Positions 48,972-55,562 of a stretch of 62,674 nucleotides of DNA are shown piece after piece. The notes under the pieces were generated by a model. That model did not search any database. It had not been told where the DNA came from and was given only the letters and a program-made list of their open reading frames with translations. The stretch is from a virus. The translations under genes were made by a program, and so were the position numbers. The stretch's first letter is position 1; each line of letters opens with the position of its first letter. The stretch spans positions 1-62,674 of the IMG/VR virus record IMGVR_UViG_3300006802_000103; one strand, given 5' to 3'.

Positions 48972-49415
48972 TTAGTACTGGGGTCCGCCGACAGCTTCCA
49001 TCGCGGGCCGGAGGTGGGGAGGGCAGTCTGCTTCCGACCACATCTTCATACAGTTCTGGCAGTTGAAGATGTAGTGGTTCTGCGAGTCCCGGAGGCCGAC
49101 GATGGCGGTTTTCTTATTCTCCTTCTCATGCGGGCAGGAGAGTTGCGCGGCTTGCAGTTCCCGATCCCGCTTCCGGTGCGCGGCCATCATGGAGAGTTGA
49201 AGCGCGCGGCGGTTCTCCTCTTCCATAAGGATCTTCGCTGCTTCCTCATCCGCCTTCGCTTCGTCCCGGTTCAGCGCGCGGAGTTGCTTCTGCGCGATTT
49301 CCAAATCGAGGGCCGCTTTTAGCCTTTGGAGTTCTTCGAGGGATTGGATTTTTTCCGATACGGAAGGAGGCGGGGCTTTCGGTTCGCCGGGGGTTACTTT
49401 GATTTGCTCTGGCAT
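48972..49415 (-). CDS. Coiled-coil protein with a zinc-like end
   Basis: 147 residues. Pro-rich start, then a coiled coil about 25-90 (LEELQRLKAALDLEIAQKQLRALNRDEAKADEEA), then CPHEKENKK and FNCQNCMKMW, a likely zinc site of three Cys plus His. Leaderless behind TAGAATAG. Role unknown, perhaps a scaffold for lysis or tail assembly. Confidence 0.5.
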   Translation of the reverse strand: MPEQIKVTPGEPKAPPPSVSEKIQSLEELQRLKAALDLEIAQKQLRALNRDEAKADEEAAKILMEEENRRALQLSMMAAHRKRDRELQAAQLSCPHEKENKKTAIVGLRDSQNHYIFNCQNCMKMWSEADCPPHLRPAMEAVGGPQY

Positions 49416-49422
49416 TTCACGC

Positions 49423-49430
49423 CTATTCTA
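49423..49430 (-). promoter_or_regulatory. Late-type -10 box TAGAATAG
   Basis: Minus-strand box 9 bases before the ATG at 49415, lying over the 3' end of the endolysin gene. No -35. Confidence 0.6.
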
Positions 49431-49881
49431 ACCTATACCCACTGGCATCTGGAAGTGACTCCCAACGCCCATCCCAACCGACCACATCCGCCATCTTCGC
49501 ATACGTCCAGCGGGTCACTTTCGCCCGCGTGTCCAGGTGGATGTAGGAGCGCCAGGGGTCGACACCTATCCCGTGGAACTCAGGAAATCTGAGCACCGCT
49601 TTATAAAGTTCCTTGAGTGGGAGCTTGTCAACCGAGATGTCCGCTGCGATTCCGTAAGTGTGCGCGGAGTAGGTCCCCGGAGCCTTCGCCCTCTCCACGG
49701 GATGCGCCATGCAGCGGAATCCGGAGTTGATCTGAATGGGCCGCGCGATGGAATCGCGTAACCTCTGTAACAAACGGACGAAATCCAACTGAATTCCCCG
49801 CGACCGGCAGTGGTGGCAAAGGAATTCAGATTCCCGAAAGGAGTCGGTGAGGAACTTATCCTCCCTCTGAAATTCGGTCAC
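49423..49881 (-). CDS. Endolysin, peptidase M15 family
   Basis: 152 residues, GTG start overlapping the previous stop. INSGFRCMAHPVE, SAHTYGIAADIS (H74, D81) and YIHLDTR (H115, D117) are the zinc ligands and catalytic block of M15A/DUF882 LD- or DD-carboxypeptidase-type lysins. No signal peptide, so it needs a holin or pore. Two small membrane proteins (50555 and 57828) are candidates. Confidence 0.85.
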   Translation of the reverse strand: MTEFQREDKFLTDSFRESEFLCHHCRSRGIQLDFVRLLQRLRDSIARPIQINSGFRCMAHPVERAKAPGTYSAHTYGIAADISVDKLPLKELYKAVLRFPEFHGIGVDPWRSYIHLDTRAKVTRWTYAKMADVVGWDGRWESLPDASGYRLE

Positions 49882-50555
49882 GCGGGGGCCTCCATTCCCG
49901 TCTGGTCCTTACCGGTGGCGACTTTCCATCCTCGGGTGTCGGCGGATCCGAATTCCCGCTCCACGTCACCGAGGAAGAGTTCTCCGGCAGCTAGGAGGTA
50001 GAGGAGGACTGTCCGCCACCCCCGCTTGACCTCACGCCACGGGAGTTCAACCTCCTCCTCGCCCGGAAGCAACCCATGAAACCGCGTCTCCCCCGCCTCC
50101 GGGTCCCACTCCGACTTCGGCATATCTTTTGAATTGATGTGCATAACCGCCTGCTTCCCATCCGCATTCCGGTTATCCGGGTTGAAGAAGGGGAGGGGGT
50201 TGAATTCGATTTCCGTCTGCCGTGCGCGGAGGCTAAATTCGGGAATCCAAGGGTTCTCGTAGACACAGAGACAGACCGCCTCGCCTAGCCGCCAGATGTA
50301 GCAAACTCGCTTATCCGGCTTCAGCGGGAGTGTTTTGAACTTCAACCTCGGGTTCAGTTTCAGAAGCCGCTTCTCAAACTCCTCCGTCAGACAACCGCGC
50401 GCCGCCCTGTCCGCATTCGTCGGGTCGTCGGCGGTATCAATCCAAACCGCCTGGGAGTGGCACCTCCGGTAGTACTCCTGGAGGTCCTCGTAATACTTGT
50501 CAATCAAAGCCTCTTGAGCGAGACGGTCAAGCGCCGCCTCATCACGAACCAACAT
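49878..50555 (-). CDS. Hypothetical late protein
   Basis: 225 residues behind AAGGAGCAG. Acidic/basic helices at the start, a central beta region (VCYIWRLGEAVCLCVYENPWIPEFSLRARQTEIEFNPLPF) and an aromatic end. No family recognised. Coupled to both the membrane protein upstream and the endolysin downstream. Confidence 0.5.
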   Translation of the reverse strand: MLVRDEAALDRLAQEALIDKYYEDLQEYYRRCHSQAVWIDTADDPTNADRAARGCLTEEFEKRLLKLNPRLKFKTLPLKPDKRVCYIWRLGEAVCLCVYENPWIPEFSLRARQTEIEFNPLPFFNPDNRNADGKQAVMHINSKDMPKSEWDPEAGETRFHGLLPGEEEVELPWREVKRGWRTVLLYLLAAGELFLGDVEREFGSADTRGWKVATGKDQTGMEAPA

Positions 50556-50839
50556 TACTGCTCCTTACGGCGCTCGATTGATGTTCGCAATTCTGTGACC
50601 GCGATCCGGAGATCGATGGAGGCTTTCGTAAGTTCCCCGATTGCCGAATCGTGTTTCGCCACAATAGTTTGCAACTCCTGCACCTGTTGAGATTTTACAC
50701 CATAGGCGTAAGAGGATGCCCCGGCGATTGAAAGAAGAGTGACTGTCGCCGCGATTGCTTCTCTCAGGGAAATCTTAACCGGCGACTCGGGGGACATCGG
50801 GGATGTTGGCGGGTTGATGACGGAATCGAAAACAGGCAA
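50555..50839 (-). CDS. Membrane protein with coiled-coil tail (holin or spanin-like)
   Basis: 94 residues from a TTG behind AAGGAAAAG. One transmembrane helix (residues 27-48, EAIAATVTLLSIAGASSYAYG) follows a Pro-rich start, then a heptad coiled coil (SQQVQELQTIVAKHDSAIGELTKASIDLRIAV). This layout, one gene from the endolysin, fits an i-spanin or holin-like lysis protein. Confidence 0.6.
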   Translation of the reverse strand: MPVFDSVINPPTSPMSPESPVKISLREAIAATVTLLSIAGASSYAYGVKSQQVQELQTIVAKHDSAIGELTKASIDLRIAVTELRTSIERRKEQ

Positions 50840-50848
50840 AGCTTTTCC

Positions 50849-51253
50849 TTAATTTGGAGTAAACGGCGTAGTACCAGCAGTCGGGACCGTCAGCGTGGCG
50901 CTCGGCGGGGATGCAGTCGAGGAGGTAACAGTCCAGACTGCTGAAGGGCCTGCTACTTGACGACCGGTGGAGTCGTAGTACCAGGAGATGTATTTCGTGT
51001 TCGGCGGCGTGATGTCGGCGTTCCAGAGAATGCCTATGCCGGAGGAGAAGGTCCCGTTTACGATGGGGCAGACGAGGAAGTCGGGGACGGGGACTTGGGG
51101 GAAGGAGTTGGAGAAGACGGCTTCAGTGTATGAGCCGGTGGAAGGGAGGACTAGGGAGACGAGGAGAAAGCCGTTGAAATTGGTCGCGTCGGACCACTGG
51201 ACTACGGTTGATTGGTCGAAGGTTGCGTAGCGCGTGGGGGAAGCGGCGGGCAT
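50849..51253 (-). CDS. Small beta-rich tail protein
   Basis: 134 residues, leaderless after TACAATAG. All-beta pattern with aromatic residues (VQWSDATNFNGFLLVSLVLPSTGSYTEAVFSN, YISWYYDSTGRQV) and a Ser/Thr/Pro-rich end. Resembles small fibre-associated proteins. Probably virion surface. Confidence 0.55.
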   Translation of the reverse strand: MPAASPTRYATFDQSTVVQWSDATNFNGFLLVSLVLPSTGSYTEAVFSNSFPQVPVPDFLVCPIVNGTFSSGIGILWNADITPPNTKYISWYYDSTGRQVAGPSAVWTVTSSTASPPSATLTVPTAGTTPFTPN

Positions 51254-51260
51254 TGCATAT

Positions 51261-51268
51261 CTATTGTA
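51261..51268 (-). promoter_or_regulatory. Late-type -10 box TACAATAG
   Basis: Minus-strand box 9 bases before the ATG at 51253. It restarts late transcription after the exported-protein cassette. Confidence 0.65.
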
Positions 51269-51276
51269 TCGGGACG

Positions 51277-51462
51277 CTAGTCGATTCTATTTATCATCGC
51301 GATATCGACGTACTCGCTCCCCTGAATCCCGAGAAAATGAGCGAACTCTTCCATCGACAGCGAGCATTTGACGATAGTCATGGTCAGTCTCGGATAGGTT
51401 GGTTCGGGAACCCAAGCGCCGGGACAAACTGCGAGGAGTCCGAAGAGTGAGCGGCGGGTCAT
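51277..51462 (-). CDS. Small protein with RR signal, exported cassette member
   Basis: 61 residues, ATGA overlap. MTRRSLFGLLAVCPGAWVPEP is a twin-arginine-like signal (TRRSLF). The remaining 40 residues contain MTIVKCSLSMEEFAHFLGIQGSEYVDIAMIN, a small alpha/beta piece. No family recognised. Last gene of the cassette. Confidence 0.55.
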   Translation of the reverse strand: MTRRSLFGLLAVCPGAWVPEPTYPRLTMTIVKCSLSMEEFAHFLGIQGSEYVDIAMINRID

Positions 51463-51704
51463 TTTGAATACCGGTACCAATAAAGCGTCTTGCCCGAGGC
51501 AGGCGGGAATCGAACTGTCCTCTCGCATACTTCGCGGAATAGGAATTTCTTCTGCAATCGGTCCCGGGCTTTCTGGCTTATGTACAAAGTCCAGGCTGTC
51601 CGTAGCGGCGGGATCGACTGAACTACAGCCGGAGGTAATTTTGCGATGACCGTTTGGGCCGCCGCTGTGCCGAGAAGTGCTGCTAGAAATCCGCGTCTTT
51701 TCAT
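51459..51704 (-). CDS. RR-signal protein carrying a capsid N-arm-like segment
   Basis: 81 residues, ATGA-type overlap. MKRRGFLAALLGTAAAQTVIA is a Tat-like signal. The end KARDRLQKKFLFREVCERT followed by GKTLYWYRYSK aligns with the major capsid protein (KALSRLQKKFRFRDLC, then GRTAVWFRYAN) with the same spacing. The match covers about 37 residues and stops at the end of this protein. It may be a truncated capsid-gene copy fused to an export signal, or a capsid-interacting decoy. Confidence 0.6.
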   Translation of the reverse strand: MKRRGFLAALLGTAAAQTVIAKLPPAVVQSIPPLRTAWTLYISQKARDRLQKKFLFREVCERTVRFPPASGKTLYWYRYSK

Positions 51705-51856
51705 TTCTGCTTCGGCTCCTTCCAGATAAACATCGAAGCCTCAATCCGCGCCAGATCCATTTCGTTAATCGCGAAAAGTTCAGGTAGCGGCTCGACCATT
51801 CCTTCGAGACTCTTTACGGCTTCTCGGATCTGTTCAATGGTTAGCTTTTCAGGCAT
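51701..51856 (-). CDS. Small helical protein of the exported cassette
   Basis: 51 residues from the ATG MPEKLTIEQIREAVKSLEG; the frame stays open to a TTG at 51985 and an ATG at 51889 that overlaps a 14-codon upstream frame as TGATG. Purely helical and acidic, ending FIWKEPKQK. The start is uncertain. A sigma70-type promoter lies about 130 bases upstream. Confidence 0.45.
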   Translation of the reverse strand: MPEKLTIEQIREAVKSLEGMVEPLPELFAINEMDLARIEASMFIWKEPKQK

Positions 51857-51981
51857 GTGAAAGAGCGAGGAGCGGGGGCTTATTCTCATCAGACGGCAGG
51901 TCGGCCCAAAGTAGGTCGACCAAGCTGAACCCGCATCCCTCCGGTACAACCCGGAGATTCTGCTTAAACTATCCTCGCTTT

Positions 51982-52419
51982 TCAAGTGTAGCGTGGCGGC
52001 GGTTGGAAGTCAACCTCCCTCCACTCTCCCGCGAAGCCCTTCCAGTTCTGGAGTGGAAATTCGACCGCCGGTAGGTCTTTCGACTGTCCTATAAGTTTCG
52101 CGGGATCGGGATTCCGCATCGCAGCCCATCCGCCCGACTCGAATCCGGTCTCTGTGGCCCATTTATGGACGCAGGAGGCCGAGCAGAAGTATCGGCCATA
52201 CGGTTGTTCATAAAGGCGCGGGAGCGGAACAGTAAAGCCCTTCGGAACCCACGGCTGCGGTCTTGTATCCAAAAGTACCCCGCAGCAGGAACAACCCCGG
52301 ACATACCCTGGCGGCGGCGGTGGTATGAATTTATCTCGGAGTTTACCTAATTGCGGAACCAAAAGCGCCTTCCCGATAACCGGAAGGCTGAGGAGGGAGA
52401 GGAAGAAGCGTCTTTTCAT
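51982..52419 (-). CDS. RR-signal zinc-binding exported protein
   Basis: 145 residues. MKRRFFLSLLSLPVIGKALL is a Tat-like signal (KRRFFL). CSCCGVLLD and, about 40 residues on, RYFCSASCVHKW form a treble-clef or TRASH-like zinc site. The rest is Pro/Trp-rich. The Shine-Dalgarno GAGG lies in an inverted repeat (TTGAGG with CCTCAA) abutting the ATG. A folded metal-binding exported protein is what Tat substrates usually are. Confidence 0.6.
   Translation of the reverse strand: MKRRFFLSLLSLPVIGKALLVPQLGKLRDKFIPPPPPGYVRGCSCCGVLLDTRPQPWVPKGFTVPLPRLYEQPYGRYFCSASCVHKWATETGFESGGWAAMRNPDPAKLIGQSKDLPAVEFPLQNWKGFAGEWREVDFQPPPRYT
51985..52013 (-). promoter_or_regulatory. Early sigma70-type promoter inside the late block
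   Basis: TTGACT (52008-52013), 17-base spacer, TACACT (51985-51990) on the minus strand, overlapping the stop of the gene at 51982. It serves the genes at 51856 down to 51277. Its leader contains CTCCGG-GTTGTA-CCGGAG. Confidence 0.65.
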
Positions 52420-52446
52420 TGAGGTCTCTGCCTCAACGATAGCAGA

Positions 52447-52716
52447 TTACTTCCCCAACCACAACAGGGAAGCCCAAATTCCCACAGCAGTCCCGGTCGC
52501 TCCACCCAAGGTGTACCCCGCGAAACCCCAACCGCCGCTCTCCTCCTTCGCGATCTTCTTAATCACAAACCAGTTTGCTGCGCCGAATATGACATCAACT
52601 AGGACTGACTTTGCGATATCTGCTTGGGCAACTGCTCTCCAGGAGATGCAAACGACTCCGTAGGTCCAGAACTGGAGGGCGAAGAAGGTGAGGAAGTTTT
52701 TGATATTGGTCGACAC
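52447..52716 (-). CDS. Small multi-span membrane protein, cassette first gene
   Basis: 89 residues from the GTG 6 bases after a TACACT box. Hydrophobic segments FLTFFALQFWTYGVVCISW, SVLVDVIFGAANWFVI and a Gly-rich YTLGGATGTAVGIWASLLWLG give two or three membrane helices. The host-type promoter, right after the capsid terminator, marks it as a moron-like gene. Holin is an alternative. Confidence 0.6.
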   Translation of the reverse strand: MSTNIKNFLTFFALQFWTYGVVCISWRAVAQADIAKSVLVDVIFGAANWFVIKKIAKEESGGWGFAGYTLGGATGTAVGIWASLLWLGK

Positions 52717-52722
52717 GATTGA

Positions 52723-52751
52723 AGTGTAGCAAATCTGCGCGCGGGAGTCCA
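52723..52751 (-). promoter_or_regulatory. Sigma70-type promoter of the exported cassette
   Basis: TGGACT (52746-52751), 17-base spacer, TACACT (52723-52728), 6 bases to GTG 52716. Confidence 0.6.
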
Positions 52752-52769
52752 GAGGAGGGGCATAGGAGT

Positions 52770-52777
52770 CTATTCTC
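52770..52777 (-). promoter_or_regulatory. Possible late-type box GAGAATAG
   Basis: Minus-strand variant of the late motif between the capsid terminator and the cassette. It could give late read-in to the cassette in addition to the sigma70-type promoter. Confidence 0.35.
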
Positions 52778-52790
52778 CCACGGATGGAGA

Positions 52791-52819
52791 AAGAAAAAGC
52801 CCCGACCGAAGCCGGGGCT
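52791..52819 (-). terminator. Intrinsic terminator after the capsid gene
   Basis: AGCCCCG pairs with CGGGGCT, and the minus strand continues CTTTTTCTT. It ends the single-gene capsid message about 20 bases after its stop. Confidence 0.85.
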
Positions 52820-52840
52820 AAATCCTTTGTTTTGTTGCGG

Positions 52841-53824
52841 TTAGGCGATTGTCGATTGCGCGTCAATCGTCTTGGCGCGGAAGGAACCACCGATACCCGT
52901 CGGACCATCCAACCAAAGCGCCGAGTAGAGGTAGCGGTACGATACCCAGCCACCGATCATCCCTTCCGGATCGAACCCGGACGGGACGCCGCCCTTGACG
53001 ACCTTGATGTTGAAGTTCTCCTTCGACGGGTCGGTCACCTTCGCGGGGGCAGCACCGGCCAGGGTCAAGCAGCCGAAAGCGCCGTTGCCGAAGATATAAG
53101 TGCGCCATTTGTTCGGCGAGGTCGAGGAGTAGACATTCGTGGACTCGATGACCTTCGCACCGGCGACATGGGTCACAACGCCCCGGTCGTCGCGGGAGAC
53201 GAGGTTGGCTTTCTGCGGAGTCGTGTATTTGAAGATATCCGCGAGACCATTGGCCGCAGGGTCGGACACGAGGTCGTAGGAGTTGTACGGCGAGGTCAGG
53301 ACCTTGAACTCACCGTCTTCGAACGGTTCGACATCGATGGCTTGCAGAGTGTGGACCGCCGCGCGGATGTCGCTGACACGGAGGTAGGTCGCGATGGGGG
53401 ACTGATTGGTGTTCGAACTCTCAGCGTCAATAGCCGCGCGGGTGATATTGTCTACCGACAAACCGCCACGATAACCCAAGAGAGTGCCAGCGGCTTCCAA
53501 CTGCGGGTCGGGCGCGGTCTCTTCGCGAAGGGTCGAGACGGAAATGAAGTTCGAGAACTCCGAAACCGTAGCCGCGACCTTCGTCGAGGTCATCGTGAGG
53601 GAAGTGCCGACTGCGCCTTCGGTGGAAGGAGTCGTCCCGGCGGCGAGGTTGGCGTAGCGGAACCAGACAGCCGTCCGGCCTTCGCGCATTCCCAACTGAT
53701 CCTCAACGCAGAGGTCGCGGAAACGGAACTTCTTTTGAAGCCGGGAAAGCGCCTTTCGACGGATTGCTTCCGACTGAAGATGGGCTAGGCCGAGGGTAGT
53801 ATTACCTGCGGGAGCGTAAGCCAT
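52841..53824 (-). CDS. Major capsid protein, N4-gp56 type
   Basis: 327 residues. N-arm with RRKALSRLQKKFRFRDLC, then GRTAVWFRYANLAAGTTPSTEGAVG, VAATVSEFSNFISVSTL, DPQLEAAGTLLGYRGGLSVDNITRAAI: the order and motifs of the HK97-fold N4-gp56 capsid family. The scaffold gene is upstream. Own late box, strong AGGAGATTT site, 5' hairpin and own terminator imply the highest late expression. No delta domain or protease site is visible. Confidence 0.88.
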   Translation of the reverse strand: MAYAPAGNTTLGLAHLQSEAIRRKALSRLQKKFRFRDLCVEDQLGMREGRTAVWFRYANLAAGTTPSTEGAVGTSLTMTSTKVAATVSEFSNFISVSTLREETAPDPQLEAAGTLLGYRGGLSVDNITRAAIDAESSNTNQSPIATYLRVSDIRAAVHTLQAIDVEPFEDGEFKVLTSPYNSYDLVSDPAANGLADIFKYTTPQKANLVSRDDRGVVTHVAGAKVIESTNVYSSTSPNKWRTYIFGNGAFGCLTLAGAAPAKVTDPSKENFNIKVVKGGVPSGFDPEGMIGGWVSYRYLYSALWLDGPTGIGGSFRAKTIDAQSTIA

Positions 53825-53830
53825 ATCTGA

Positions 53831-53871
53831 AATCTCCTGTGCGGTTAAACAATGTCCGCAGAATTATTGTA
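53831..53871 (-). promoter_or_regulatory. Capsid late box TACAATAA with hairpin leader
   Basis: TACAATAA at 53864-53871. The message starts with TGCGG, an 11-base loop, CCGCA, and then CAGGAGATTT. A 5' hairpin ahead of a strong ribosome site. Confidence 0.65.
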
Positions 53872-53921
53872 TCGCAGGAGTTTCGGTGGATATGGTATTT
53901 TCAGTAAATGCTGAAAAGAGG

Positions 53922-54710
53922 CTAGAACCCGCCCCGGAAATTCTGCCCGTGGGCCTTCGCGTAGACTTCATTGAACTTATCATCCGGTAGGCTGCGGTAG
54001 AAAGCGGCCCATTCCTGGTCGGTCTGGGGCATTCCGTTACCGGTGGATGGGGCTTGGCGACCGGGGGACGGGGGCGCGGCGGGGCGTCCATTTTGCGTTT
54101 GCTGCGTTTGCTCCGGCCCTTTGATATGCCCGGTGCCGCGAGCGTAGTGGTAGGCCGCTTCGAGACCTTCCGCAGTATTCCCCAGGCCCAGGTATTCCCG
54201 CGCCTGCTGGACGATTTGGAACTGCTGGGGATCCTTCTGCAAGTCCTCATGCCGCTGGAGGAAGGAGGTCTCCGCGAGCGAGCGGTCCATGAGGGCGGTC
54301 TTCGTAGTGAGTTCACGGAGGAGCGCCGAGGCATCGTCGACTTTACCGTCGTAAACACCGGTGCCGATGAGGAGGTTCGCGACCCCCCGCATATCCCCCT
54401 TCTCCAAGAGTTCAACGAATTGCTTCGTGGCTGCGGGGACTTCACCCGGCTTCGGAGGTTCCGGCTCTTTGACAACCGGTTTCTTCGCCTCTTCCAATCG
54501 GGCCTGGGCGGCGGCGAGTTCGGCTTGCTGCTTCGCAAACTGGCCTTCGAGCGCGCGCTCAGCCTCCGCTTGGGTTGGGAAGGTGTAGTCCTTCCCGCCG
54601 AGGTGGAGCTTGAACCCCTGGGCCTCCTTGGGTTTCTCCCCGTCTGTCTGCTCGGAAGCGAGTTGCGCGACGAGTGCGTCGAAGTCTTCGAAATTGAGAT
54701 TATCGGCCAT
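53922..54710 (-). CDS. Scaffolding protein
   Basis: 262 residues, leaderless after TAGAATAA. Acidic N-terminus, GKDYTFPTQAEAERALEGQFAKQQAELAAAQARLEEAKKP coiled coil, a helical middle, a Pro/Gln linker and a C-terminal helix (QEWAAFYRSLPDDKFNEVYAKAHG) that would bind the capsid. Located between portal and capsid genes as usual. Confidence 0.75.
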   Translation of the reverse strand: MADNLNFEDFDALVAQLASEQTDGEKPKEAQGFKLHLGGKDYTFPTQAEAERALEGQFAKQQAELAAAQARLEEAKKPVVKEPEPPKPGEVPAATKQFVELLEKGDMRGVANLLIGTGVYDGKVDDASALLRELTTKTALMDRSLAETSFLQRHEDLQKDPQQFQIVQQAREYLGLGNTAEGLEAAYHYARGTGHIKGPEQTQQTQNGRPAAPPSPGRQAPSTGNGMPQTDQEWAAFYRSLPDDKFNEVYAKAHGQNFRGGF

Positions 54711-54716
54711 GCGAGA

Positions 54717-54724
54717 TTATTCTA
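54717..54724 (-). promoter_or_regulatory. Late-type -10 box TAGAATAA
   Basis: Minus-strand box 8 bases before the ATG at 54710, overlapping the stop of the gene upstream. Confidence 0.6.
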
Positions 54725-55031
54725 CTATAGCCAATTCTTCCGCCGCCCCCTCCTGCACAGTAGCAGGCCCTTCAACATCATACTTCGACCGGAACTCCTC
54801 TACAAGCTGTCGCTCGTGGGATTTGAGAACCCGCAAGATGTGGCGGTAGGCTTTCATGAAGGAGACGAGTTTCCGCTCCTCTTCCGCGCTCATCTCCCAC
54901 GACTCCAGCCGGGTGACTAAGTTGTCCGCTTCCGATTGGAGGACATCGAGGATCAGTTTACCTCCGGGGGAGGCGAGGGCGAGGTACATTTGCTCGCGGT
55001 CGTAGGTGGTTATTTCGCGTGGTTCAGCCAT
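54717..55031 (-). CDS. Small helical protein between portal and scaffold
   Basis: 104 residues from the ATG at 55031, overlapping the 3' end of the exported protein gene. Long charged helices (LILDVLQSEADNLVTRLESWEM, RHILRVLKSHERQLVEEF) and an acidic end. Possibly an assembly cofactor. No family recognised. Confidence 0.5.
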   Translation of the reverse strand: MAEPREITTYDREQMYLALASPGGKLILDVLQSEADNLVTRLESWEMSAEEERKLVSFMKAYRHILRVLKSHERQLVEEFRSKYDVEGPATVQEGAAEELAIVE

Positions 55032-55525
55032 TTGCTTAGTGTATTCTCCAGCCACTCTTTTCTTGCACGCGCCATTTCTGGTGCTCCGGAGTCGGTTATT
55101 TCCGCAGGAGAGGGGATTCGGTCAGCACGCCAGCTACCTAAGCAAACACTTGACCTAATAGGCTCTCCGTCGGCAGTCAGAATCCACATTTGTTCCCCCC
55201 GCGACCCTTTTTTGACGATAACAACTCTCGCGCGATACACCCCCTCGGGGTCATCCATGCAAGGCACAATCGGCGCGTAGGTGCAATTTTCAAACACATC
55301 CGTCCTTCGGAAATTGTGTGAGTGAATAATGGTTTCCTCAGAAACCCAAATTATTTTAGGAAACTTAGCCTCCCACCGGAGTTTTTCGACGAAGGCACAG
55401 TTATAGGTGTGTTCTTCGATTGTGGATGCGCTGTAGTTCCATCTGGGCAGGGAGCGCTGCGTGGTTGCTGCGGCGGGTAGGAGAGAGCAGCCGAAAGCCG
55501 CTCGTAGGAAATTTCTTCGAAGCAT
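55010..55525 (-). CDS. RR-signal exported protein, moron-like
   Basis: 171 residues from the ATG at 55525. MLRRNFLRAAFGCSLLPAAATTQ is a Tat-like signal (RRNFL) with AAA cleavage. The mature part is beta-rich with Cys at several positions (YNCAFVEKLRW, FENCTYAPIVPCMDD, SSVCLGSW), probably disulfide-bonded in the envelope. Its own TTGACA promoter inside the late block marks it as a moron. No family recognised. Confidence 0.6.
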   Translation of the reverse strand: MLRRNFLRAAFGCSLLPAAATTQRSLPRWNYSASTIEEHTYNCAFVEKLRWEAKFPKIIWVSEETIIHSHNFRRTDVFENCTYAPIVPCMDDPEGVYRARVVIVKKGSRGEQMWILTADGEPIRSSVCLGSWRADRIPSPAEITDSGAPEMARARKEWLENTLSKWLNHAK

Positions 55526-55531
55526 ACCTGG

Positions 55532-55561
55532 AGTATACCCCGGCCACGCCGGGTCTGTCAA
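55532..55561 (-). promoter_or_regulatory. Sigma70-type promoter of the moron-like gene
   Basis: TTGACA (55556-55561), 18-base spacer, TATACT (55532-55537), 6 bases to the ATG at 55525. The best consensus promoter of the late block. Confidence 0.75.
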
Positions 55562-55562
55562 G

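Noticed and set aside
52717-52953. Upstream extension of the small membrane protein gene to 52953
   Set aside because: Would run through the capsid terminator and the promoter at 52723-52751; the GTG at 52716 fits the promoter spacing.
52784-53788. 334-residue plus-strand open frame opposite the capsid gene
   Set aside because: Arg/Gly/Val-rich mirror of a GC-rich coding strand; the capsid gene with promoter, ribosome site, terminator and family motifs lies on the other strand.
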